Origin: Belnapia moabensis DSM 16746
GTDB lineage: Bacteria > Pseudomonadota > Alphaproteobacteria > Acetobacterales > Acetobacteraceae
Assembly (NCBI RefSeq): GCF_000745835.1
Contig: NZ_JQKB01000012.1
Location: forward strand, 1 to 64,000
Length of the DNA stretch: 64,000 nt
Direction of reading: 5' to 3'
The notes beneath the pieces are model-generated. The model saw only the letters and a program-made list of their open reading frames with translations. It had not been told where the DNA came from and did no database searches. The position numbers and the translations under genes were made by a program. Shown here piece by piece: positions 53,166-62,379 of the stretch (its first letter is position 1; each line of letters opens with the position of its first letter).

Positions 53166-56100
53166 GCGAGGCGACGTCCGAGGAAACCCAGACCCCGGAG
53201 GAGCCGCGGCGTGATGCGCCGAGGGCGACGCTCGCCCGGCTGCGCATCGCCGGCTTCAAGAGCTTCGCCGAGGCGACGCTGGTCGAGGTGCTGCCGGGGC
53301 TGACGGGCATCGTCGGGCCGAATGGCTGCGGCAAGTCGAATGTCGTGGAAGCCTTGCGCTGGGCGATGGGGGAGACCTCCGCCCGATCCATGCGCGGCGG
53401 CGAGATGGAGGACGTGATCTTCGCCGGCACGGCGACGCGGCCGGGGCGGAACCTGGCCGAGGTGTCGCTCTACCTCGAGGAGGCGGCGGGACTTGCGCCG
53501 CCGCCGAATGCGAATGCGCCGGAGCTCGAGATCATCCGCCGGATCGCGCGCGGTGACGGCTCCTCCTTCCGCATCAACGGGCGGGAGGTGCGGGCGCGCG
53601 ACGTGCAGACCATGTTCGCCGATATCGGCTCGGGCGCGCGGGCTTCGGCCATGGTGAGCCAGGGGCGGGTCTCGGCAATGATCGGGGCCAAGCCGGAGGA
53701 GCGGCGGCAGGTGCTGGAGGAGGCGGCCGGCATCAGCGGCCTCCGCGCCCGGCGGCACGAGGCGGAGCTGAAGCTTCGCCAGGCGGAGACGAATCTGGGC
53801 CGGGCGGAGGATCTGCTCGGCCAGCTGGAGACGCAGCGGCAGTCGCTGCAGCGGCAGGCGCGGCAGGCCAACCGCTATCGCAACATCTCAGGGCTTGTGC
53901 GGGGGGCGGAGGCGGAGTGGCTCGCCCTGCTGCGGGCGCGGGCCCAGGCGGCGCTGGCGCTGGCCTCGGCCGAATTCGCCCGCGCCTCGGCGGTGACCAA
54001 GGCGGCGGAGGCGGAGGCCGAGGCGGCGGCGATCCGCAGCTTCGCGGCCGATAAGGGAATCCCGGCGCCGCGCGAGGCGGAAGCCGCCGCGCGCACGGCG
54101 CTGGAGCGGCGGCGCGTCGAGGCCGAGGGGCTGGATGCCGAGGAGCGCCGGGCGCGCGAGGCGCTGGCGGCGGCCGAGGCGCGGCTCGGGCAGATCACCC
54201 GCGACCTCGCCCATGCCGAGGCGGTGGAGGGCGATGCGCTGGCGGCCGAGCAGCGGCTGGCGCGCGAGGATGCGGCGCTGGCCGAGGCGGAGGCGAGCCT
54301 GCCGGCCCGGCTGGAGGCCGCCGCCGCGGCGCTGGCCGAGGCGACGGAGGCGGCGCGGGCCGCCGAGCGCGCGGCCAATGCGGCGACGGAGGATGCGGCT
54401 GCCATCGCCGCGCGCGTCAATTCGGCGGGGATGGAGCTCGCGGCCAGCACGGAGCGCGCGCGCCGGCTGGTGGCGCAGCGGGAGGCGCTGGCGGCGGAGC
54501 ATGCGGCCGCGCTGGCGGCCTGCATCGGGCCGGAGCGGCTGGTAGCGGCCGAGGCGGCGGTGGGCGAGGCCGCTGGCCGGCTGGAGGCTGCCCGGACGGC
54601 GCTGGCGGAGGCGGAGGCGGCCCGTGCGGCGGCGCAGGAGGCGCATGCGACGGCGCGGCGCGACACCGCCGCAGCCGAGGCGGAGGCGGCCCGTGCGCGC
54701 ACGGCGCTGGCCGAGGCGGAGCAGCGGGCCGGGCGCATCGGTGCGCAGCATGCCCAGCTCTCGGCCGATCATGGGGCGGCGCTGGCCCAGCGCATCGCCC
54801 CGGAGCGGCTGGCCGAGGGCGAGGCCGCCATCGCCGCCGCCGAGGCCGCGCTGGGCGAGGCGCGCAGCCGGCTGGAGGCGGCCGAGGCGGCGCGCGTCGC
54901 CGCGCAGGAGGCGCATGCCACGGCCCGGCGGCGCATGGCGGAGGCGCGGAATGGGCGTGACCGTGCGCAGGCGGAGCATGTCGCCGCCGGTCAGCGCGTC
55001 GCCGGCGCACGGGCGCAGCATGCGAAGTTACTGGCCGAGCGGGATGCGGCGCGTGCCGCTGCCGTGCCGGCCGGGATCCTTTCTGCCGCCCAGGCCGCGG
55101 CTGCCGAGGCGGAGGCGGCCTTGGCCGCCGCCCTCGCCGCTGTGGGTGAGGCGGAGGCCGCGCGTGGCGCCGCCGCCGCGCGCCAGGCCGAAGCCCGCGC
55201 CGCCGCTGCCGAGGCGGAGGCCGATCGCGCCCGTGCCGCGGCCGAGGTGGAGGCCTTGAGCGAGACGCTGGCCGCCGGCGAGGCGGCCGGCAGTGCGGCG
55301 CCGCCGGTTCTCGATGCCGTCTCCGTGCCACCGGGGCTGGAGGCCGCGCTCGGCGCGGCGCTGGGCGAGGCGCTGGAGAGTCCGGTCGATCCTGCCGCTG
55401 CCCGGCATTGGCGCGCCTTGCCGCCCTTCGAGGCGGCGCCGGCCCTGCCAGAAGGGCTCACGCCGCTCGGCAGCCTCGTCGAGGCGCCGCCGGCGCTGGC
55501 GCGGGCGCTGTCCCAGATCGGGCTGCTGCCCGAGGGGGCAGATGGCGCGGCGATGCAGGCGCGGCTCGCGCCCGGGCAGGCCGTGGTGGCGCGAGATGGC
55601 GCCGCCTGGCGCTGGGACGGGCATACGGCGCGGGCGGATGCGCCCAATCCCGGCGCGGTGCGGCTGCAGCAGCGCAATCGCCTCGCCGCTGCACAGGCGC
55701 GGCTGGGCGAGGCGGAAGCGGCGGCCAGTCTTGCGGCCGGGGCGCGGGGGGCGGCCGAGGCGGCGGAGGTCGCCGCCGGCACGGCCGAGGCCGGGGCGCG
55801 CGAGGCCAGGCGGCTGGCCGAATCCCGGCTGGCGGCAGCGCGGGCGGAGGCCAGCCGGTTGGCGGCCGCCGCGGCCGAGGCGGAGAGCCGGATCGGTGCG
55901 CTGGAGCCGCAGCTTGTCCGGCTGGCCGAGGCGCTGGCGGAGGCAGAGGCCGCGGCCCAGGCGGCGAGGGAGGCGCTGGCCGCCCTCCCCGCCCCGGAGG
56001 CGGCGGCGGCCGAGGTTCAGGCGGCGGCGCGGGCGGAAGCGGAGGCTGGGGCGGCAGAAGCCGCTGCGCGGCGGCATCGGGCGGAGGCGGAGACGGGGCT

Positions 56101-57769
56101 GCAGCGGGCGCGGTCCGCGGCGGCCAATCTCGCGGCCTCGGCGGCGCAGGCGGAGAGCCGGATCGGCGCGTTGGCGCCGCAGCTCGAACGCCTTGGGGCG
56201 GAGCGGGCAGAGGCGGAGGCGGCGCTCGCCGCGCTGCGCGAGGCGCAGGCGGGGCTGCCCGACCTCGACGGATTGCGGCATGCGGCTGGGGCGGCGCGGC
56301 AGCGCGAGGCGGAGGCGGTCGCGGCCGAGGCGGCGGCGCGCGAGGCGCGCGGCCGGGCCGAAGCGGCGGTGCAGGCGGCACGGGAGGAGGCGGCGCGGCT
56401 CGTCGCCGCGGCGGCGCAGGCGGAGAGCCAGGTCGCCGCCCTCGCCCCGCAGCTGGAGCGCATCGCGGCCGATGCTGCCGAGGCGGAGGCGGCGCTGGAG
56501 CGGGCGCGGGCGGCGCAGGCGGCGCTGCCGGATCTGGGCGGCATCCGCTCCGGCGTGGAGACGGCGCGGGGCTCGCTCTCGGCCGCGCGGTCGCAGGAGG
56601 GAGCGGCGCTCGAGGCGCAGGCCGGCCTGCGGGCGGAGCGCGAGCGGCTGGCGGCGCGCCGGACGGCCATCGGCGCCGAGAGCGCGGATTGGGCCGGGCG
56701 GCGGGCCGATGCGGCGGGGCGGCTGGAGGAGCTGCGCCAGCGCACGGCGGAGGCCAGGGCGGCGCGGGACGAGCTGGCCGAGTTGCCGGACGCCGCGGCG
56801 GCCAGGCGCCGGCAGGCCGGGGCGGTGCTGGCCGAGGCGGAGGCAGTGCATGCGACGGCGGCTGCTGCCCTCGCCGCGGCCGAGGCGGAGCGGCAGGCAT
56901 CGGCCGAGGCGCGGCGAGCGGCGGATGCCGCCTTCGCGGCGGCGCGGGAGGCGCAGCTCAGGGCTGAGGGGGCGGCGAGCCAGGCGGAGGCGGCGGCAGC
57001 CGCCGTCGAGGAGCGCGTCGCCGAGCGGCTCGGCGAGGGGGCGGAGCTGCCGGTGCCGGAGGAGCTCTCCGATGCCTCCGAGGACCGGGCGCGGCGCAAG
57101 CTGGAACGGCTCGCGCGGGAGCGGGAGGACATGGGGCCGGTCAACCTCCGCGCCGATGTGGAGATGGAGGAGATCGAGACCCGCATCGCCACCATCACCC
57201 GCGAGCGGGAGGAGATCGGCACCGCCATCGCCAAGCTGCGCGGCTCGATCGGCGCGCTGAACCGCGAGGGGCGGGAGCGGCTGCGGACGATCTTCGCCCA
57301 GGTGAATACCGAGTTCCAGGGCCTGTTCGGCCGGCTGTTCGGCGGCGGGCGGGCGCATCTGGCGCTGGTCGGCTCGGAGGATGCGCTGGAGGCGGGGCTC
57401 GAGATCTATGCCGAGCCGCCGGGGAAGAAGCTCTCGGCGCTCTCGCTGCTGAGCGGCGGCGAGCAGGCGTTGACGGCGCTCTCGCTCATCTTCGCGGTCT
57501 TCCGCTGCCAGCCGGCGCCGGTCTGCGTGCTCGACGAGGTGGATGCGCCGCTCGACGACGCCAATGTCGAGCGGCTCTGCGACCTGCTGGAGGCGATGGC
57601 GGCGGAGAGCGGCACGCGCTTCCTCATCGTCACCCACCATCCGCTGACCATGGCGCGGATGCATCGGCTCTATGGCGTGACGATGCAGGAGCGCGGGGTG
57701 AGCCGGCTGCTCAGCGTCGATCTCGGCCGGGCGGTCGAGATGGTCGAGGGGCAGCAGGCGGCGGAGTAA
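53162..57769 (+). CDS. smc: Chromosome partition protein SMC, extra-long
   Basis: A 1535-residue ATPase of the condensin complex. The N-terminal head has LARLRIAGFKSFAEATLVEV, Walker A IVGPNGCGKSNVVEALRWAM and the Q-loop region. The C-terminal head has LSLLSGGEQALTALSLIFAV and Walker B CVLDEVDAPLDDANVERL, then the His-loop IVTHHPLTMARM. The hinge lies near residues 710-840. Usual SMC length is about 1150-1190; the excess of roughly 360 residues is in the Ala/Glu-rich coiled coil, built from exact 90-residue repeats on both sides of the hinge. The start is TTG at 53162. scpA/scpB are not in this window. Confidence 0.95.
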   Translation: MSEATSEETQTPEEPRRDAPRATLARLRIAGFKSFAEATLVEVLPGLTGIVGPNGCGKSNVVEALRWAMGETSARSMRGGEMEDVIFAGTATRPGRNLAEVSLYLEEAAGLAPPPNANAPELEIIRRIARGDGSSFRINGREVRARDVQTMFADIGSGARASAMVSQGRVSAMIGAKPEERRQVLEEAAGISGLRARRHEAELKLRQAETNLGRAEDLLGQLETQRQSLQRQARQANRYRNISGLVRGAEAEWLALLRARAQAALALASAEFARASAVTKAAEAEAEAAAIRSFAADKGIPAPREAEAAARTALERRRVEAEGLDAEERRAREALAAAEARLGQITRDLAHAEAVEGDALAAEQRLAREDAALAEAEASLPARLEAAAAALAEATEAARAAERAANAATEDAAAIAARVNSAGMELAASTERARRLVAQREALAAEHAAALAACIGPERLVAAEAAVGEAAGRLEAARTALAEAEAARAAAQEAHATARRDTAAAEAEAARARTALAEAEQRAGRIGAQHAQLSADHGAALAQRIAPERLAEGEAAIAAAEAALGEARSRLEAAEAARVAAQEAHATARRRMAEARNGRDRAQAEHVAAGQRVAGARAQHAKLLAERDAARAAAVPAGILSAAQAAAAEAEAALAAALAAVGEAEAARGAAAARQAEARAAAAEAEADRARAAAEVEALSETLAAGEAAGSAAPPVLDAVSVPPGLEAALGAALGEALESPVDPAAARHWRALPPFEAAPALPEGLTPLGSLVEAPPALARALSQIGLLPEGADGAAMQARLAPGQAVVARDGAAWRWDGHTARADAPNPGAVRLQQRNRLAAAQARLGEAEAAASLAAGARGAAEAAEVAAGTAEAGAREARRLAESRLAAARAEASRLAAAAAEAESRIGALEPQLVRLAEALAEAEAAAQAAREALAALPAPEAAAAEVQAAARAEAEAGAAEAAARRHRAEAETGLQRARSAAANLAASAAQAESRIGALAPQLERLGAERAEAEAALAALREAQAGLPDLDGLRHAAGAARQREAEAVAAEAAAREARGRAEAAVQAAREEAARLVAAAAQAESQVAALAPQLERIAADAAEAEAALERARAAQAALPDLGGIRSGVETARGSLSAARSQEGAALEAQAGLRAERERLAARRTAIGAESADWAGRRADAAGRLEELRQRTAEARAARDELAELPDAAAARRRQAGAVLAEAEAVHATAAAALAAAEAERQASAEARRAADAAFAAAREAQLRAEGAASQAEAAAAAVEERVAERLGEGAELPVPEELSDASEDRARRKLERLAREREDMGPVNLRADVEMEEIETRIATITREREEIGTAIAKLRGSIGALNREGRERLRTIFAQVNTEFQGLFGRLFGGGRAHLALVGSEDALEAGLEIYAEPPGKKLSALSLLSGGEQALTALSLIFAVFRCQPAPVCVLDEVDAPLDDANVERLCDLLEAMAAESGTRFLIVTHHPLTMARMHRLYGVTMQERGVSRLLSVDLGRAVEMVEGQQAAE
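54497..55306 (+). repeat. Three 270-bp tandem repeats in the N-terminal coiled coil of SMC
   Basis: Anchors at 54497 (EHAAALAACIGPERL), 54767 (DHGAALAQRIAPERL) and 55037 (ERDAARAAAVPAGIL) are spaced exactly 270 bases, i.e. 90 codons. Copies 1 and 2 also share AAQEAHATARR 270 bases apart (about 54632 and 54902) with near-identical DNA. The third copy runs into the hinge. Confidence 0.85.
55715..56524 (+). repeat. Three 270-bp tandem repeats in the C-terminal coiled coil of SMC
   Basis: Anchors AESRIGALEPQL (Ser codon 55886), AESRIGALAPQL (56156) and AESQVAALAPQL (56426) are exactly 270 bases apart. A second anchor, LPAP / LPDLDGL / LPDLGGI, at 55985, 56255 and 56525, has the same period. The block begins just after the hinge, mirroring the N-side repeats. 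Confidence 0.88.
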
Positions 57770-57773
57770 GGGT

Positions 57774-58871
57774 TCAGCCGCGGCCCCGGGCCATCTCGGC
57801 CGGGAAGTGCAGCTCGGCATGGGTGCCGGCGCCGCCCGGCCCCGGCCCGCGGTTGAAGCTGCCGCGGAGCTGCGCGGCCATGCCGCGCAGCAGCCGCGTG
57901 CCGAGCCCGGTGCCGAGCGGCCGGGCGCGAGTGCCGGTCTGCTCCTCGGGCGGGGTGCCGGCGCCGTCATCCTCGATGGTGAGGCGGAACTCGCGCTCGT
58001 GCCGCTTGAACTGCACCTGCACCCGGCCGGGGCGGTCATCCGGGAAGGCGTATTTCAGGGCGTTGGTGACGCATTCGTTCAGCACCAGCCCGACCAGGAT
58101 GGCGCGCTCGGAATCGAGCGGGTGGGCCTCGGCCTCGGCCGTCAGCACCACGGGGCGGAGGCCCTCGGTGGCGTGGGTGCGGGCAAGCTCCATCGCCAGG
58201 CCTTCGACGAAGGCGCGGCTGTCGACCAGGGTCGGGTCGTCCTCGTGGATCGCCTCCTGGGCGAGGAGGGTATGGACGCGGGCCAGCGCACGCGCATGCT
58301 CGGCCGCCTCGCGCAGCCCGTCCTGCGCGGCGGAGGAGGGGGCGGCGCGGGCGCGCAGCAGCAACAGGGCGACGAGGGATTGCAGGTCGTTCCGGCTGCG
58401 GTGGCGGAATTCCTGCAGCAGCAGGCGGCGCTGGGAATCGGTGCGGGCCAGCGCGGCATGGGCGTCGCGCAGGCGCAGCAAGGTTGCCTGGAAGGCGCCG
58501 ATCACCAGGCTGATGAAGAGGCTGATGGCCATGAAGAGGGCAAGCCCCCAGAGCTGCCGGGGGTCGTCCACCTTCAGGCTGCCGATCGGCGGCAGATAGG
58601 CCCAGCAGAGCCAGAGCACCGACAGCAGGGTGGCGCAAAGGCCGGCGGCCGTGCCGAACAGCGTGGCGCTGACAACGACGCCGAGGATCGGCATCAGGAA
58701 GACGTTGGTCACCGGCAGCAAGGCATCCGCAGCCTCCCGGGCGGTGAAGACGCCGGCGACGACCAGCACGGTCAGCAGGAGCCGCGCCCAGGCCGGGAGG
58801 GACCGCGCCCGGCCGATGGCCGCCATGAAAGCCGAAAAAGATATCATTGCGCCACCAACGGTCTCAGGCAT
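57774..58871 (-). CDS. Membrane sensor histidine kinase (HisKA_2/HWE type)
   Basis: A 365-residue kinase. Four membrane helices of a DUF4118/KdpD-like module (RLLLTVLVVAGVFTAREAAD, then FLMPILGVVVSATLFGTAAG, LWLCWAYLPPIGSLKVDDP) are followed by a short coiled part. The phospho-acceptor region is LLLQEFRHRSRNDLQSLVAL, and the ATPase has LVLNECVTNALKYAF (N box), IEDDGAGTPPE and GTGLGTRLLRGMAAQLRGSF. The type matches the HWE/HisKA_2 group of alphaproteobacterial stress or light sensors. No response regulator is adjacent. Start may be 58871 or 58847. Confidence 0.87.
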   Translation of the reverse strand: MPETVGGAMISFSAFMAAIGRARSLPAWARLLLTVLVVAGVFTAREAADALLPVTNVFLMPILGVVVSATLFGTAAGLCATLLSVLWLCWAYLPPIGSLKVDDPRQLWGLALFMAISLFISLVIGAFQATLLRLRDAHAALARTDSQRRLLLQEFRHRSRNDLQSLVALLLLRARAAPSSAAQDGLREAAEHARALARVHTLLAQEAIHEDDPTLVDSRAFVEGLAMELARTHATEGLRPVVLTAEAEAHPLDSERAILVGLVLNECVTNALKYAFPDDRPGRVQVQFKRHEREFRLTIEDDGAGTPPEEQTGTRARPLGTGLGTRLLRGMAAQLRGSFNRGPGPGGAGTHAELHFPAEMARGRG

Positions 58872-58966
58872 CGAGAGACGCCTCGCCGCGCGGTTTCGTG
58901 AAGCGGGAGCGGGGCCGAAGCCTCGCGGTTCTTGACCTGTGGGGCCGGCGGGCGCGTTGTGGCCGC

Positions 58967-60832
58967 ATGCCCTTCCGCTTCTTCGAGCGCCTGGTCGACC
59001 CGGTCGCGCCCCCCGGCTCACCCGCCGCCCGACTTCTCGGCACCGCGGTGCCGGAGGGGCCGCCGCCGCGCAGCCTCGCCGGCTTCTACTGGCATTTCAT
59101 CGGCCAGGCGCGGGCGCTGTTCGCGGCGCTCTTCGTCGCCGGGCTGCTGGTGGCGCTGCTGGATGCGGCGATCCCGGCGATGATCGGGCGGCTGGTGGCG
59201 CTACTGACGGAGCATGCGCCGGAGCGGCTTTGGGCGGAGGCCTGGCCCACGCTGCTTGGCATGGCGGCGCTGGTGCTGGTCGGGCGGCCCTGCGCGGTGC
59301 TGCTGCAGAACCTCATCACCCAGCAGGGCATCAACGGCAATTTCACCTCGATGGTGCGGTGGCAAAGCCATTGGCAGGTGGTGCGGCAGGGGCTGCCCTT
59401 CTTCCAGGAGGATTTCTCGGGGCGCATCTCCAACCGGGTGATGCAGGCGGGGCCGGCGCTGCGCGAGAGCGTGGTGCAGGTGGTCAATGCCGTTTGGTAC
59501 ATCCTGGTCTATGGCACGGCGGCGCTCGGCCTGCTGGGCGATGCGGACTGGCGGCTGGCCATGCCCATCGCCGTGTGGTTCTGCGCCTATGCGACCTTGC
59601 TGCGCTTCCTGGTGCCCAGGATGCGGGACCGGTCGCGTGAGGCGAGCGCGCAGCGCAGCCAGCTCACCGGGCGGATCGTTGATAGCTATACGAATATCCA
59701 GACGGTGAAGCTCTTCGCCCGGGCCGAGCAGGAGGATGCCTTCGTCCGCGAGGGGCTGCTCGGGCTGAATGCGGCCTTCCAGCGGCAGATGCGGCTGGTC
59801 ACGCTGAACGGCTTCCTGCTCGGGACGCTGAATGCTTCGATGCTGACGGCGACTGCCGCGACCGGCATCTGGCTGTGGAGCCATGGGCAGATCGGGCTGG
59901 CGGCGGTGGCGACGGCGCTGCCGATGGCCTGGCAGATCGCCAATATCTCCGGCTGGGTGGCCTTCAACGTCACCGCCATCTTCGAGAACCTGGGCGTGGT
60001 GCAGGAGGCGATGAACTCCATCGCCGTGCCGCCCACCGCGGCGGACCCGCCGGGGGCGGTGCCGCTGAAGGTCCCGCGCGGGGAGATCCGCTTAGAGGGC
60101 GTGCGCTTCGCCTATGGGCGGGAGGTGGGGGTGATCCAGGGGCTGGACCTCGCCATCAAGCCAGGGGAGCGCGTCGGGCTGGTCGGGCATTCGGGGGCGG
60201 GGAAGTCGACGCTGGTGAACCTGATGCTCGGCTTCTTCCGCCCCGAAGGCGGGCGCATCCTGATCGATGGCCAGGACATTGCGGGGGTGACACAGGAGAG
60301 CCTGCGGGCCGCCATCGGCGTCGTCACCCAGGACACCGCGCTGCTCCATCGCTCGATCCGCGAGAATATCCGCTACGGGCGGCCGGAGGCGGGGATGGCG
60401 GAGGTGGAGGCGGCCGCTGCCCGGGCCGCAGCGGCCGAGTTCATCGAGGGGCTGGAGGACTGGCGGGGGCGGGCCGGCTACGATGCGCATGTGGGCGAGC
60501 GGGGGGTGAAGCTTTCGGGCGGGCAGCGGCAGCGCATCGCCATCGCCCGCGTGTTGCTGAAGGATGCGCCAATTCTGGTGCTGGACGAGGCGACGAGCGC
60601 CCTCGACTCCGAGGTGGAGGCGGCGATCCAGGACCAGCTGGCGGAGCTGATGGCGGGGAAGACGGTCATCGCCATCGCCCATCGGCTGTCCACCATCGCC
60701 CGGATGGACCGGCTGGTGGTGCTGGAGCATGGGCGGATCGCCGAGGAGGGGACGCATGAGGGGCTGCTGCGGCGGGGCGGAGTCTATGCCCGGCTGTGGC
60801 GGCAGCAGAGCGGGGCCTTCGAGGCGGTGTAG
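58967..60832 (+). CDS. ABC exporter, fused permease-ATPase
   Basis: A 621-residue half-transporter. The six-helix exporter domain covers residues ~40-340 (LFAALFVAGLLVALLDAAIP, VWYILVYGTAALGLLGDADW). The ATPase has Walker A GLVGHSGAGKSTLVNLML, Q-loop GVVTQDTALLHRSIRENIRY, signature KLSGGQRQRIAIARVLL and Walker B PILVLDEATSALDSEVE, switch IAIAHRLSTIARM. It resembles MsbA/multidrug-type exporters (ATM/AbcA groups); the substrate is unknown. It is divergent from the sensor kinase with about 95 bases between. Confidence 0.9.
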   Translation: MPFRFFERLVDPVAPPGSPAARLLGTAVPEGPPPRSLAGFYWHFIGQARALFAALFVAGLLVALLDAAIPAMIGRLVALLTEHAPERLWAEAWPTLLGMAALVLVGRPCAVLLQNLITQQGINGNFTSMVRWQSHWQVVRQGLPFFQEDFSGRISNRVMQAGPALRESVVQVVNAVWYILVYGTAALGLLGDADWRLAMPIAVWFCAYATLLRFLVPRMRDRSREASAQRSQLTGRIVDSYTNIQTVKLFARAEQEDAFVREGLLGLNAAFQRQMRLVTLNGFLLGTLNASMLTATAATGIWLWSHGQIGLAAVATALPMAWQIANISGWVAFNVTAIFENLGVVQEAMNSIAVPPTAADPPGAVPLKVPRGEIRLEGVRFAYGREVGVIQGLDLAIKPGERVGLVGHSGAGKSTLVNLMLGFFRPEGGRILIDGQDIAGVTQESLRAAIGVVTQDTALLHRSIRENIRYGRPEAGMAEVEAAAARAAAAEFIEGLEDWRGRAGYDAHVGERGVKLSGGQRQRIAIARVLLKDAPILVLDEATSALDSEVEAAIQDQLAELMAGKTVIAIAHRLSTIARMDRLVVLEHGRIAEEGTHEGLLRRGGVYARLWRQQSGAFEAV

Positions 60833-60874
60833 GTTGGCCTGTCCGCCACATGAATTGGCTGAAATTTATCGGTT

Positions 60875-61264
60875 ATGGCCGATAGCGGTGCGCGACGGAT
60901 TGACACTCCGCGGGGGGGGCCTTACGAGCCCGATGCCTTCCGCCGGGGTCCGACGGAGGAGCGAGGGTTGAACGAGCGCGACGACTTCGAGCGGCGACTT
61001 CGGGAGGCACGGACCCGTCAGGGTCTCGACAAGCCGGCCGAGGATGCCAAGGGGGGTCTTCCGCCCGGTCCGATGGGGATCGGGTTCCGCGTCGGCGTCG
61101 AACTGGTCTCGGCCCTGGTGGTCGGGGTCGGGATCGGGCTGCTGCTGGACCGATGGCTCGGGACGAAGCCCTGGCTTTTCCTGCTGTTCTTCGTGGCGGG
61201 CGCCGCTGCCGGAATCATGAACATCTACAGGCTGTTCAACCCGCGCAGTGGCCGGAAGATCTGA
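60875..61264 (+). CDS. atpI: ATP synthase protein I (AtpI)
   Basis: A 129-residue protein: a charged N-terminal region (RERDDFERRLREARTRQ-type) and two membrane helices (VGVELVSALVVGVGIGLLLD, then WLFLLFFVAGAAAGIMNIYR). AtpI helps assemble the c-ring and possibly supplies Mg2+. It is the first gene of the F0 operon here, 20 bases before atpB. The start ATG at 60875 follows a small AT-rich stretch. Confidence 0.9.
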   Translation: MADSGARRIDTPRGGPYEPDAFRRGPTEERGLNERDDFERRLREARTRQGLDKPAEDAKGGLPPGPMGIGFRVGVELVSALVVGVGIGLLLDRWLGTKPWLFLLFFVAGAAAGIMNIYRLFNPRSGRKI

Positions 61265-61283
61265 CGCGACGGGAGAGGCAGCA

Positions 61284-62042
61284 GTGGCCGCTGAAGGCAA
61301 AGCTATCGACGCGCTGAGCCAGTTCGAGCTGGTGCCCTTCATGGGCGCCCTCGGCGAGTCCGTGCGCTTCAGCCAGTCGAACGCGCATATGCTGCTGGCC
61401 TTCGGCCTCATCACCGCGCTGATGATGTGGGGCACGGCGAAGCGCGCCATCGTCCCCGGCCGGCTCCAGGCGCTGGCCGAGAGCGGCTACGAGTTCGTCC
61501 ATGGCATCGTGACCGGACAGGTGGGCGACCAGGGCAAGAAGTACTTTCCCTTCGTCTTCTCGATCTTCATGTTCGTCCTGTTCGGCAACATGATCGGCCT
61601 GCTGCCCTACGCCTTCACCTTCACCAGCCACATCGCGGTGACCTTCGCGCTGGCCGCACTGGTCTTCGTGGTGGTGACGGTGGTGGCGCTGGCCATCCAC
61701 GGCACGCATTTCTTCAGCTACTTTTTCCCGGAGGGGGCGCCGAAGGCGCTCGCCCCGCTGATCATCCCGATCGAGATCATCTCCTATCTCTCGCGGCCGA
61801 TCAGCCTCTCCGTCCGTCTCTTCGCCAACATGGTTGCCGGCCACGTCATGCTGAAGGTGTTCGCCACCTTCGTCGTGATGATCGGCTCGGCAGCCGGCGT
61901 GCTGGGCCTCATCGGCGCGGTGCTGCCCATGGCGATGAACGTCGCCCTGGTCGGGTTCGAGATCTTGGTCGCATTCCTGCAGGCCTATGTCTTCGCCATC
62001 CTGACCAGCATCTACCTGCACGACGCGGTGCACCTGCACTAA
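61284..62042 (+). CDS. atpB: F0 ATP synthase subunit a
   Basis: A 252-residue membrane subunit that carries the proton half-channels. The essential Arg is in SRPISLSVRLFANMVAGHVM, with other helices FGNMIGLLPYAFTFTSHIAV and ALVGFEILVAFLQAYVFAIL. The start is GTG at 61284 with GGGAGAGG upstream. Operon order atpI-atpB-atpE-atpF'-atpF matches alphaproteobacteria. Confidence 0.95.
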   Translation: MAAEGKAIDALSQFELVPFMGALGESVRFSQSNAHMLLAFGLITALMMWGTAKRAIVPGRLQALAESGYEFVHGIVTGQVGDQGKKYFPFVFSIFMFVLFGNMIGLLPYAFTFTSHIAVTFALAALVFVVVTVVALAIHGTHFFSYFFPEGAPKALAPLIIPIEIISYLSRPISLSVRLFANMVAGHVMLKVFATFVVMIGSAAGVLGLIGAVLPMAMNVALVGFEILVAFLQAYVFAILTSIYLHDAVHLH

Positions 62043-62095
62043 GCCCCGCCGTCGTTCGGACCCTCCAACCACACCACCCCTGAAGGGACACTCAC

Positions 62096-62320
62096 ATGGA
62101 AGTCGCTGCCGCCAAGGCCCTCGGGGCCGGTATCGCCGTCATCGCGCTGTTCGGCGTCGGTCTCGGGATCGGCAACATCTTCTCCTCGCTGATCACCAGC
62201 GTGGCCCGCAACCCGGCCGCCCGCGACGCCGTCTTCCCGATCGGCATCCTGGGCTTCGCCCTGACGGAAGCGGTGGCGCTCTTCGCCCTGCTCATCGCCT
62301 TCCTCATCCTCTTCACCTGA
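62096..62320 (+). CDS. atpE: F0 ATP synthase subunit c
   Basis: A 74-residue hairpin of two helices. The first has the Gly-rich [20 protein letters not shown], the polar loop [15 protein letters not shown] follows, and the second helix carries the proton-binding Glu58 in [14 protein letters not shown]. Glutamate at this place is usual for alphaproteobacteria. AAGGGA precedes the ATG. Confidence 0.95.
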   Translation: MEVAAAKALGAGIAVIALFGVGLGIGNIFSSLITSVARNPAARDAVFPIGILGFALTEAVALFALLIAFLILFT

Positions 62321-62379
62321 GCATCGCTGAGGAGGGTGGCCGCCGGCCGCCCTTCTTCCGGCATGCAAGGGAGACGAGC

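Noticed and set aside
55028-58039. A 1003-codon open frame antisense to smc
   Set aside because: Arg/Leu/Pro-rich shadow of the Ala/Glu coiled coil; no motif recognised.
57774-60832. A sensor kinase and ABC exporter acting as a BceRS-like resistance module
   Set aside because: The kinase is of HWE/HisKA_2 type with no response regulator, and the exporter is a fused half-transporter; the BceAB layout is missing.
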